Shown: positions 15,149 through 21,013 of the stretch, piece by piece
Layout: each line of letters opens with the position of its first letter
Position numbering within the stretch: the first letter of the stretch is position 1
Source of the DNA: a virus
Virus record (IMG/VR): IMGVR_UViG_3300025117_000188
Coordinates: 1 to 30,467 of that record
Length of the DNA stretch: 30,467 nucleotides
Reading direction: 5' to 3' (one strand)
The notes under the pieces: model-generated
What the model was told of the DNA's origin: nothing
The model's input: the letters and a program-made list of their open reading frames with translations, nothing else
The model's database searches: none
Made by a program: the position numbers and the translations under genes

Positions 15149-16483
15149 ATGTCCCTGGAAACAGCAGTTTCAACGGCCAACAATGAAATTCAGGCATGGG
15201 AACAAGCCATGAAAGGAACACCGCAAGCACCCCCGGCGACGGAAACGCCTCCGCAGCCCGGGCAAGCGACTCCTGGAAGCCCTCCCGTGGCCGCATTACC
15301 CGACGGCAGTCAAGCGACGCCTCAAGATCCATCGCAGCAGCAGCAAGCACAGCAGGCGCTGCCCGGTACGGACCTCCTTGGTCAGCAACCAAATCCCGCC
15401 GCCGCGGCATCGGTTCAGAGCGATGGGAAATGGGAGCCGATGTACCGGGCCGAGCAGCAACGGTTCCAGGTATTGCAGGGGAAGTACAACGCCGAGATCC
15501 CGCGACTCCAGCAGGAAAACCGCGCGCTTCAAGGCCAGAATACGTCCCTTCAAGGCCAGGTGTCCGACCTCACTCAGCGCATCCAGCAACTCGAGCTGCA
15601 AGTTCAGCAGGCGCAACAGGTCCAGCAGCAGCAATCAGCATCGCAGGGCGGCGGAAACGGTTCCGTCGATCCTTCAGGCATTGACTTCGAAGCCTTGGCC
15701 GGGACGTATCCGGACGATCTTGCTCCGGTGATTCGTCTCATTCCCAAGCTTACGAAGACCATCCAGGACCAGACCCAGGTAATCGCCTCGCTTCAGCAGA
15801 GGCTCGACCAGACGGCGACGAACGTGCAGCAAGTAAACGCGAGCGTTCAGCAATCCAATGTCGAGCGGGCCAACGCCAGGCACCAGGCGTACCTGGTGGA
15901 TCTTAACCGCTTGGCCCCCGGGTGGGAGAAGATAGACGAGATGCCGGAATTCGCAACATGGCTGGATCAGCGCAAGCCCATGTCGCTTAGAACGTACCGT
16001 CAGGATGCGGCCGATGCCGTTCAGGCCTTGGACGCTCGAACCGTGGCGGAGTTTTACGTCACGTTCGCCAGGGAGTTTTTGCACAACAACAATCGGCCCA
16101 ACACGCCACCCAACAACGGACAGGTCATTCAGCCGGGGCAGCAAGTAGTGCAGCAGCAAATGATGCAGCCGCCCGGAGGACAGCAAACGATGCAGCCCAT
16201 GCAGGCTCAGCCGTCGGCCCCGAGTCTCTTGGAGCAGATGATCGAGCCCGCGCCGGCCGCGTCGGGAGTGTCTCCGATGGATCAATCCCGTGGCAAGACG
16301 TATTCCACGGATGAGGTCCAGGCGCACTACAACGCGGCTTCAAAGAACCCCGGCTTGATATCCGATCCTACGTGGGTGGCCAAGGAAAAGGAAATTTCGC
16401 AGGCCTTCTTGCAGGGAAGAATAGTCGGCACTCCCCCCGTGGGGAAGATCACCGCATCCGACATGATACTGGCGGGGCGGTAG
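15149..16483 (+). CDS. Capsid scaffolding protein
   Basis: A 444-residue protein that should direct prohead assembly and leave the mature particle. The first 100 residues are Pro/Gln/Thr-rich and disordered. A long coiled coil follows at about 105-165 (RFQVLQGKYNAEIPRLQQENR..., then IQQLELQVQQAQQVQQQQ) and a second helical region at about 195-310 (IPKLTKTIQDQTQVIASLQQRL...). A Gln/Pro/Met-rich linker leads to a C-terminal helical tail, where scaffolds usually contact coat protein. Its place between portal and capsid and its Gln-rich coiled-coil make-up fit scaffolds of related phages. Ribosome site AAGGAG lies just ahead of the ATG. Confidence 0.8.
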   Translation: MSLETAVSTANNEIQAWEQAMKGTPQAPPATETPPQPGQATPGSPPVAALPDGSQATPQDPSQQQQAQQALPGTDLLGQQPNPAAAASVQSDGKWEPMYRAEQQRFQVLQGKYNAEIPRLQQENRALQGQNTSLQGQVSDLTQRIQQLELQVQQAQQVQQQQSASQGGGNGSVDPSGIDFEALAGTYPDDLAPVIRLIPKLTKTIQDQTQVIASLQQRLDQTATNVQQVNASVQQSNVERANARHQAYLVDLNRLAPGWEKIDEMPEFATWLDQRKPMSLRTYRQDAADAVQALDARTVAEFYVTFAREFLHNNNRPNTPPNNGQVIQPGQQVVQQQMMQPPGGQQTMQPMQAQPSAPSLLEQMIEPAPAASGVSPMDQSRGKTYSTDEVQAHYNAASKNPGLISDPTWVAKEKEISQAFLQGRIVGTPPVGKITASDMILAGR

Positions 16484-16658
16484 GACACCCGATGGGGCGG
16501 GAAGATTACCGTGAAAGCGGTGAGAGATATCGAGCCGCAAGGTAAGATGGACGACAACTCAACCCTGCAATGCTGGCCGCGCGGATTCTCATAATGCGCC
16601 GGGAAACGGAATACCGTGACGAAAACGGAATACCGTTTCCAGGCCAAAGGAGCTTCTC
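16484..16658 (+). promoter_or_regulatory. Capsid mRNA leader with structured element
   Basis: A 175-base untranslated leader between scaffold and capsid. Near its end GGAAACGG (16602-16609) pairs with CCGTTTCC (16633-16640); the inner CCGT/ACGG pair and two facing AATA internal-loop strands give a symmetric hairpin. It ends about 4 bases before the ribosome site AAAGGAG (16646-16652). It could protect the 5' end, be an RNase III site, or tune capsid translation. A promoter is not evident. Confidence 0.45.
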
Positions 16659-16784
16659 ATGACTTTCGTGCCAGCAGCAGGAACCCCGAGTTATTCCGGG
16701 ACTTACATTCCGTACATCTTTAGTCGTAAGGTCTTGATTAAGCTGTACGATTCACTCGTACTTCCCTTCATCAGCAACACGGAT
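16659..16784 (+). CDS. Capsid exon 1
   Basis: 42 codons, ATG at 16659 after AAAGGAGCTTCTC. It ends AAC ACG GAT; the final U (16784) forms the P1 U-G pair with G16794 of intron 1. The next in-frame codon is TAG, so an unspliced message yields only a 42-residue peptide. Confidence 0.88.
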
Positions 16785-18777
16785 TAGAAAATAGTCCCCT
16801 GTATCGGCAACGGTGCAGAGCAAATCGGGTGAATTGCGGGGAAGCCTGAGACGGTAATCCGCAGCCAAGCCTGGATGGGCATAGGTTTCCAGGAAGGTTC
16901 AACGCATAGGCTGGTGAGTCCCAACAATAATCCGGCCCACGAGCGCCCGACACCCTTTCGAGGGTGATGAGATATGCTGGGCTCATGGGAAGTCAACCAT
17001 GAGAAGCAGGGATAAAAATCCTTGCGATAACAAAACCGTATGAGGGTAAACATTGATCTTGCCCTCTTGAAACCCGGTGAATTGCTGGAACGTCCTTAGA
17101 GCCATCAACGCTACAACGTGGCCGGTAACGGAGAGCGTGAATGCTTGAAAAGTTGATGGATTGGACAATCAGCGGCCAAGGGGCCTGGAAACAGGTTCAA
17201 GGTTCAGAGACTACCAGAATTATCCTACGGCTCATGCTATGGAGAAACTGGCACGAGTGCCGGGCATCGCTCTTTCGCCATTATGTCCTTGCGTTTCCTT
17301 CCATCCTTTCCTGTATGATGGTGAGAAACGTGTTGGCCGATGGTCATGCAGTCAAGATTTTCATCGTCGTTATTTGATTTTCGTTCGTCTGCGTGATGAA
17401 CGAGGATGGATTTGTCGAGGATTATTCCGAGACGTTTTTCGACAACGAGACGATGCTCCCTCACGTAACCCTTTGAATCAGCGTGCGGGTGATCTGGCTT
17501 CATGACCAAGATGTAGCCACGATCTGTTTTTGCATACCCTTTATGGAAATAGTCGGGAATTCTGATTCCAAATTGTCTGGCAATCTTTGTAACATAGTTG
17601 CCATTGATACCAAGGATTCCCCCCATCTCAGAGGTGGAGAAACCACGCTTCGATAAAACAGAGATGGCCACGGCGTGTTTTGAGACATCTCTCTCCTTCC
17701 TGGAAATGTTGAGCTTCTTCATGTGATTCAAGATTGTCTTTTTGGATACATTGAAATGAAGTGCAACCTTCTCTGCGGAACCGAGATTGAGGTATGCGGA
17801 TTCGATTTCTTCCTTTGTGGCAAAAAGCTTCTTTTCGGCCATGTTCGCTCCTTTGTGGGTTGATTGTATCCCCACAATATCCGATCTTTTGGCGATATGC
17901 AATGAAGATATAGTCCGATCTGCGTGGAAACATGCAGAAGCACGGGATAAAGAGCCTGTGCAAAGAACAATTTTAGGAGATCAAGGCGTACGGCGACACA
18001 GTATTCATCCGGCAAGACCCCGACATCGATATCAAGGACTTCGTGCCCGGCCAGGACCTGGTGGACCAGGCTCCCGAGGAAGATGTCGTGGCCCTCTACA
18101 TCGACAAAGCCAAGTATTGGAACTTCGTCGTCGATGACATCCAACGAGCGCAAAGCGATATTGCTATCGTGGATCGCTGGTCCACGGTCGCAACGGAGCG
18201 CATGAAGCGGCGCATCGAGGCCCCCATTCTCGGGGACATTTACGCCGATGCACACGCCTCGAACATGGGGGCGACGGCCGGCGTCAATACCTCTGCCTTC
18301 AACATGGGCGTATCCGGGACACCGGTGGCCCTCGACAAGACCAACATCCTGGACTACTACGCCCATGCGGCGACGATTCTCCAGGAGCAGAACATACCCG
18401 ACGACGGGACGTGGTGGATGGTCGTCCCGCCCGTGGTGGAGAACATTGTCCAGCGGAGCGACATCAAGGACGCCTCCGTCACCGGCGACGACAAGAGCCC
18501 GCTCAGGAACGGCGGACGCATCGGAAAAATCGGGCGGTTCACCACTTATGTCACGAACAACGTGGACAACGTGGCGGACGGCTCCGGTGTTACGGCGCAT
18601 TACCTCCTTTTCGGTCACAAGATGAGTTTGACCTTCGCCATGCAGATGACGAAGAGCGAGACCCTGCGTACCGAGAAGACCTTCGGCGACAAAATGCGCG
18701 GTTTGAACGTCTATGGCTACAAGGTGGTCAAACCCGAGGCACTGGGCGTTCTGTACGCCAACGTGGTGCTGACCTAG
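16659..18777 (+). CDS. Major capsid protein, split by two group I introns
   Basis: The shell subunit of the head. The coding sequence is join(16659-16784, 17039-17047, 17977-18777), 311 residues. Exon 1 reads MTFVPAAGTPSYSGTYIPYI... to ISNTD and meets an in-frame stop (TAG 16785-16787) two residues before a conserved Y-E-G-E segment expected in this capsid type. The 9-base micro-exon TAT GAG GGT restores YEG and exon 3 continues EIKAYGDTVFIRQDPD. Both junctions follow the group I rule: U ends each upstream exon and G ends each intron. The C-terminal domain (KMSLTFAMQMTKSETLR...GLNVYGYKVVKPEALGVLY) is typical of HK97-fold coats. AAAGGAG precedes the ATG. A gene caller would report only a fragment starting at 18043. 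Family call rests on remembered patterns, position after the scaffold, and length. Confidence 0.85.
16785..17038 (+). ncRNA. Group I intron 1 (254 nt, no ORF)
   Basis: A complete self-splicing ribozyme core can be traced. P1: GGAUUA/UAGUCC with GAAAA loop, splice-site U16784 opposite G16794. P2: CUGUAUC (16799)/GGUGCAG (16812). P3: UCGGGUG (16825-16831)/CGCCCGA (16944-16950). P4: UUGCGG (16834)/CCGCAG (16859). P6: CCUGG/CCAGG (16870, 16889). P7: GCAUA (16904-16908)/UAUGC (16973-16977). P7.1: GGCUGG/CCGGCC. P8: CACCC/GGGUG (16951, 16962). P9: CUCAUGG/CCAUGAG (16982, 16997). A further hairpin GCAGGGAU/AUCCUUGC (17006, 17018) follows. The intron ends in G17038. The P7.1 element suggests subgroup IA. 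It carries no endonuclease, so it is either maintained by splicing alone or moved together with intron 2. Confidence 0.88.
17039..17047 (+). CDS. Capsid micro-exon, 9 nt (Tyr-Glu-Gly)
   Basis: TATGAGGGT. It is preceded by G17038, the last base of intron 1, and ends in U17047, which pairs with G17061 in P1 of intron 2. Its three codons bridge NTD and EIK in frame. Six of its nine bases (17042-17047) also form the exon strand of the P1 helix of intron 2 with GCCCUC (17061-17066), so codon choice and splice-site recognition are tied together. Confidence 0.85.
17237..17842 (-). CDS. HNH homing endonuclease, antisense inside group I intron
   Basis: A 201-residue protein from ATG 17842, which has AAAGGAGCG upstream on its strand; the frame opens at 17902. 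Two helix-turn-helix-like segments (about 11-45 and 55-92, ending KKTILNHMKKLNI and GNYVTKIARQFGI) should give target recognition. The HNH nuclease follows: GYVREHRLVVEKRLG (125-139), VHHADERKSNN with H149/H150, ENL with N162, and HVSHHH (171-176). Such enzymes cut intronless alleles so that repair copies the intron in. It is read opposite to the capsid gene, and its last 14 or so codons overlap the P8 and P3 strands of the ribozyme. Most intron endonuclease genes are sense-oriented. Expression cannot come from the capsid transcript; a weak local promoter is possible at 17874-17902. Confidence 0.85.
   Translation of the reverse strand: MAEKKLFATKEEIESAYLNLGSAEKVALHFNVSKKTILNHMKKLNISRKERDVSKHAVAISVLSKRGFSTSEMGGILGINGNYVTKIARQFGIRIPDYFHKGYAKTDRGYILVMKPDHPHADSKGYVREHRLVVEKRLGIILDKSILVHHADERKSNNDDENLDCMTIGQHVSHHHTGKDGRKRKDIMAKERCPALVPVSP
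17874..17902 (-). promoter_or_regulatory. Possible promoter for the intron endonuclease
   Basis: On the minus strand TTGCAT (17897-17902) and TATTGT (17874-17879) are 17 bases apart, pointing at the ATG 17842. They match consensus at three and four of six positions, so this is weak. The -35 overlaps the 3' strand of P8. Listed because the antisense gene needs its own transcript. Confidence 0.3.
17977..18777 (+). CDS. Capsid exon 3
   Basis: 266 codons plus stop, starting GAG ATC AAG (EIK) directly after the terminal G of intron 2. The codon upstream in this frame is TAG (17974-17976), so the exon cannot start earlier in frame. It contains most of the coat fold, including DFVPGQDLVDQAPEEDVVAL and the C-terminal domain. 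It ends 37 bases before the terminator at 18814. Confidence 0.88.
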   Translation, partial: EIKAYGDTVFIRQDPDIDIKDFVPGQDLVDQAPEEDVVALYIDKAKYWNFVVDDIQRAQSDIAIVDRWSTVATERMKRRIEAPILGDIYADAHASNMGATAGVNTSAFNMGVSGTPVALDKTNILDYYAHAATILQEQNIPDDGTWWMVVPPVVENIVQRSDIKDASVTGDDKSPLRNGGRIGKIGRFTTYVTNNVDNVADGSGVTAHYLLFGHKMSLTFAMQMTKSETLRTEKTFGDKMRGLNVYGYKVVKPEALGVLYANVVLT

Positions 18778-18813
18778 CACAATCGAGATTGGCTAATAAC
18801 TCTTTCAATCCTG

Positions 18814-18876
18814 GCCCCGTGTCACTGCTCCGTTGCCTGTTTTTTTACGGAGCAATGAGACGGGGCTTTCTCTTTC
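18814..18876 (+). terminator. Nested-stem terminator after capsid gene
   Basis: Outer stem GCCCCGT (18814-18820)/ACGGGGC (18860-18866) and inner stem TGCTCCGT (18826-18833)/ACGGAGCA (18847-18854), both perfect, with a T-rich loop. TTTCTCTTTC follows. It lies between the capsid stop and the next ribosome site AAGGAGC, so some read-through is likely needed for downstream genes unless they have their own promoter. Confidence 0.7.
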
Positions 18877-18888
18877 AAGGAGCAAAGC

Positions 18889-19371
18889 ATGTCCAACTAC
18901 AATGAACTGGCAAACGCCTTCGGAGCGACCTTCCGGTCTCCCGCTTACGGGCCGGCGCGCCGAGGGATTCTTTACAAGAGGTTCAGCTTCGCCAACATGG
19001 ACACCGCCCCGGTGCAGAATGACGTGGTCTACATCATGGTCATTCCGGCGAAGTCCAGGATTCATTCCGTTGATTTCGTGGTGGTGACTCCGGAAGGTGA
19101 AGCCGCCATCATCAGCATCGGCGACTATTCTGATTTGGTTGGGTCAGCCGTGGACCTCGACGGCTGGTTGGCCGGCCAGTCCATCAACGGTGCGGCCGGG
19201 ACTGGCTTCGGGACCGGCGTCAATACGGAGGCATATGGGGCCGCAGGCGGGAAGTTCTATGCGGCGGCCGCATACCTGGCAATCACTTGCCCGAGCAACG
19301 TGACCTACGACACCGCCGTGATCGACATCTTCGTCGATATCACCAAGTACGACACGGGCGGCGACGACTAA
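18889..19371 (+). CDS. Putative head decoration/virion protein
   Basis: A 160-residue protein starting MSNYNELANAFGATF after CAAGGAGCAAAGC. The sequence is strand-rich with small residues (VVYIMVIPAKSRIHSVDFVVVTPEGEAAI and YLAITCPSNVTYDTAVIDIFVDI). There is no signal peptide or coiled coil. Position immediately after the capsid and the beta-rich make-up suggest a capsid-decorating or minor head protein. The exact family is not recognised. Confidence 0.6.
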   Translation: MSNYNELANAFGATFRSPAYGPARRGILYKRFSFANMDTAPVQNDVVYIMVIPAKSRIHSVDFVVVTPEGEAAIISIGDYSDLVGSAVDLDGWLAGQSINGAAGTGFGTGVNTEAYGAAGGKFYAAAAYLAITCPSNVTYDTAVIDIFVDITKYDTGGDD

Positions 19372-19452
19372 TCAAAGCGTGAATAGGATCACTGGAATTT
19401 GATGGATTGGCACTCAACGTAAATTGACAAACCGGGAAGGGATGGTAGTGAG

Positions 19453-20256
19453 ATGGCAACAAAGATGGACTTACTCAAGGACCGTTTCCTTCCCGGTCAT
19501 GTTCCTTTCAGCGGGAGACAAGCAATGAAGACGGCAGCGACAACAATGACGAAGCAGCAGGAAGAAACCAGGATCAAGAAGCATTCCCCCTTTCTCAGAA
19601 AAAGAGGGACCACCACCGTGTTTCCGTGGACGGAGACGCTTGCCAGGCGATCCGACATGGATCCGTACTGGCCCGAGCAAGGCGGGGACAGCGCATCCAG
19701 GGCCGCATCGCTTTCCGGAATGGCCGTGGCCGACGCACGGAAGGGAGAGCGCCCGCCGTTTCTTCGAAAGCACGGCACCAACACCATTTTCCCCTGGACC
19801 GAGACGCTTTCGAAGCGGGGGGACATGGAAGCCTACTGGCCTCCCGTGGAAGGCGCCGATGATGAAGGCGAGGATGTCCCTGCTTCCGATGATGAAGGCG
19901 AGGATGTCCCTGCTTCCGATGAGGAAGGCGAGGGTGTCCCCGCTTCCGATGATGAAAGCGGCACTGTGACCCCCGGTCCCGGACTTGGCGGCCTCATGCA
20001 GCACGCGGCTCCGCTTCCTTCCCTGATTGATCCGGGACCGCCGCCCTCTCTCGATACACCCAAGACCAAGACTCCCGATGCCACGGAAGAATCCCTGAAA
20101 GCCATGAGCATGCTGGAGCTTCGGGCCTATGCTCGAGAGAAATACCAGATGACCTTCCCTCCCAGTACCCGGCAAGTGGAAATCCTCACCGAGATGATCG
20201 GGCTCCTGAACGAGGAGACCATCAACCTCAGCGCCCCCGCCCCCCTGGAAAAGTAA
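19453..20256 (+). CDS. Acidic repeat protein with SAP/HeH-like C-terminus
   Basis: A 267-residue protein. A motif of about 29 residues occurs twice: PFLRKRGTTTVFPWTETLARR... (46-74) and PFLRKHGTNTIFPWTETLSKR... (102-130). An acidic tandem repeat DDEGEDVPAS follows (136-170), encoded by a 30-bp DNA repeat. After a Pro/Leu-rich linker the C-terminus (215-255; KAMSMLELRAYAREKYQMTF...EILTEMIGLLNEE) looks like a SAP/HeH or Rho-N helix-extension-helix domain, often found at the ends of phage head proteins. The location between decoration-like and adaptor genes suggests a head or neck role. The duplicated basic PFLRK...FPWTETL motif is not one I recognise. Confidence 0.6.
   Translation: MATKMDLLKDRFLPGHVPFSGRQAMKTAATTMTKQQEETRIKKHSPFLRKRGTTTVFPWTETLARRSDMDPYWPEQGGDSASRAASLSGMAVADARKGERPPFLRKHGTNTIFPWTETLSKRGDMEAYWPPVEGADDEGEDVPASDDEGEDVPASDEEGEGVPASDDESGTVTPGPGLGGLMQHAAPLPSLIDPGPPPSLDTPKTKTPDATEESLKAMSMLELRAYAREKYQMTFPPSTRQVEILTEMIGLLNEETINLSAPAPLEK
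19858..19959 (+). repeat. 30-bp in-frame tandem repeat
   Basis: Copies at 19858-19887 and 19888-19917 are identical, 19918-19947 is diverged, and 19948-19959 is partial. They encode DDEGEDVPAS. Identical adjacent copies indicate recent slippage, so copy number may vary between isolates. Confidence 0.85.
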
Positions 20257-20268
20257 GGACACCCCTTC

Positions 20269-20967
20269 ATGGCTCTGACAGCGGAAGACTTCATATCGAC
20301 ATCTTCTCGCGTGGTGGAGGATCTCCAGGATCACCTTTCCACCACGCGCCGTTACTCCCAGCCGTCGCTCCTGCGCTACCTGAACGAGGCACAGCGGCTT
20401 ATCGTGGGTTTGCGCCCGGATATCACCGCGACGGCGAAGAGTGTCCAACAAGCATCCGGGACCAGGCAGGCCATCCCTTCCGGGGACATGCGATTGATCG
20501 AGGTAATCCGGAACATGGGTGTTGACGGGACGACGCCGGGAAGGTCGATTCGGTTGGTGGATCGCAAAGATTTGGACGCCTACAATAGGGATTGGCATTC
20601 GGCCCCGGCTTCCACGACGATCAAGTCCTATGCTTTCGACGAGCGATTCCCCAAGTATTACTATGTGACGCCCCCGGTCCATGCCTCCACGGCTGTTTAT
20701 GCGGAGATAATTGTTTCGGCAGCGCCGACGGACTGCGTGAACGATGACGATCCCATTGGGATAGACGACATTCACCAGACGGCCATCACCGATTTCATGC
20801 TTTGGATGGCATTTGGCCGTGACATAGATTCGCCTACCAACCAGGCTTTGGCCGCTCAGCATCTTCAGCACGCTTACCAGGCGCTCGGGATCAAGATGCA
20901 AGTCGATACCTGGGTGAATCCGCGGCGGTCGGGCGGCGGTGGCGGGCAAGGTCGGGCGGCGGCGTGA
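20269..20967 (+). CDS. Head-tail adaptor protein
   Basis: A 232-residue protein starting MALTAEDFISTSSRVVEDLQD. The early helices with RRYSQPSLLRYLNEAQRLIVGLRPD, then the strand-rich middle (FPKYYYVTPPVHASTAVYAEIIVSAAPTD) and a second helical part (IHQTAITDFMLWMAFGRDIDSPTNQALAAQHLQHAYQAL), match the layout of podoviral adaptor proteins that dock on the portal. A Gly-rich tail ends it. I base the call on this pattern and position; T7 gp11-like or P22 gp4-like function would be equivalent. Confidence 0.7.
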   Translation: MALTAEDFISTSSRVVEDLQDHLSTTRRYSQPSLLRYLNEAQRLIVGLRPDITATAKSVQQASGTRQAIPSGDMRLIEVIRNMGVDGTTPGRSIRLVDRKDLDAYNRDWHSAPASTTIKSYAFDERFPKYYYVTPPVHASTAVYAEIIVSAAPTDCVNDDDPIGIDDIHQTAITDFMLWMAFGRDIDSPTNQALAAQHLQHAYQALGIKMQVDTWVNPRRSGGGGGQGRAAA

Positions 20968-21013
20968 TGATGACCGTGATTGTGGCGACAAGACAAATGA
21001 GAACGGAATCGAG

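Larger units (their letters stand above)
17048..17976 (+). ncRNA. Group I intron 2 (929 nt) with antisense endonuclease gene
   Basis: P1: exon GAGGGU (17042-17047)/GCCCUC (17061-17066). P3: CCCGGU (17073)/GCCGGG (17259-17264). P4: UUGCUG (17082)/CAGCGG (17170). P5: GUCC (17092)/GGAC (17163), extended by CCAUCAAC (17102)/GUUGAUGG (17152). P6: CCUG/CAGG with GAAA tetraloop (17184-17195). P7: GACUA (17209-17213)/UAGUC (17911-17915). CCAG/CUGG between P7 and P3 fits P7.1. P8: CAUCGC and UCGCC (17265-17279)/GGCGA and GCAAUG (17891-17904). P9: CUGCGUG/CAUGCAG with GAAA loop (17920-17937), then GCACGGG/CCUGUGC. Terminal G17976. The roughly 610-base P8 loop holds most of the HNH gene on the minus strand. 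P7.1 and overall form suggest subgroup IA, common in phages. Confidence 0.9.

Noticed and set aside
16785-17976. Single 1192-base group I intron
   Set aside because: It keeps frame and has U and G at its ends, but the interval contains two separate P3-P9 cores and the single-intron product lacks YEG. The two-intron reading explains everything.
16785-17976. Nonsense mutation or assembly error in the capsid gene
   Set aside because: The interruption carries full paired ribozyme elements and a homing endonuclease, not random sequence.
17728-18780. 350-codon leftward frame across capsid exon 3
   Set aside because: It is antisense to the capsid exon and reads through the HNH start region in another frame; typical of a GC-rich shadow.
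19424-19452. TTGACA at 19424-19429 as a promoter for 19453
   Set aside because: No -10 box exists at 16-18 bases; any start would fall inside the coding sequence.
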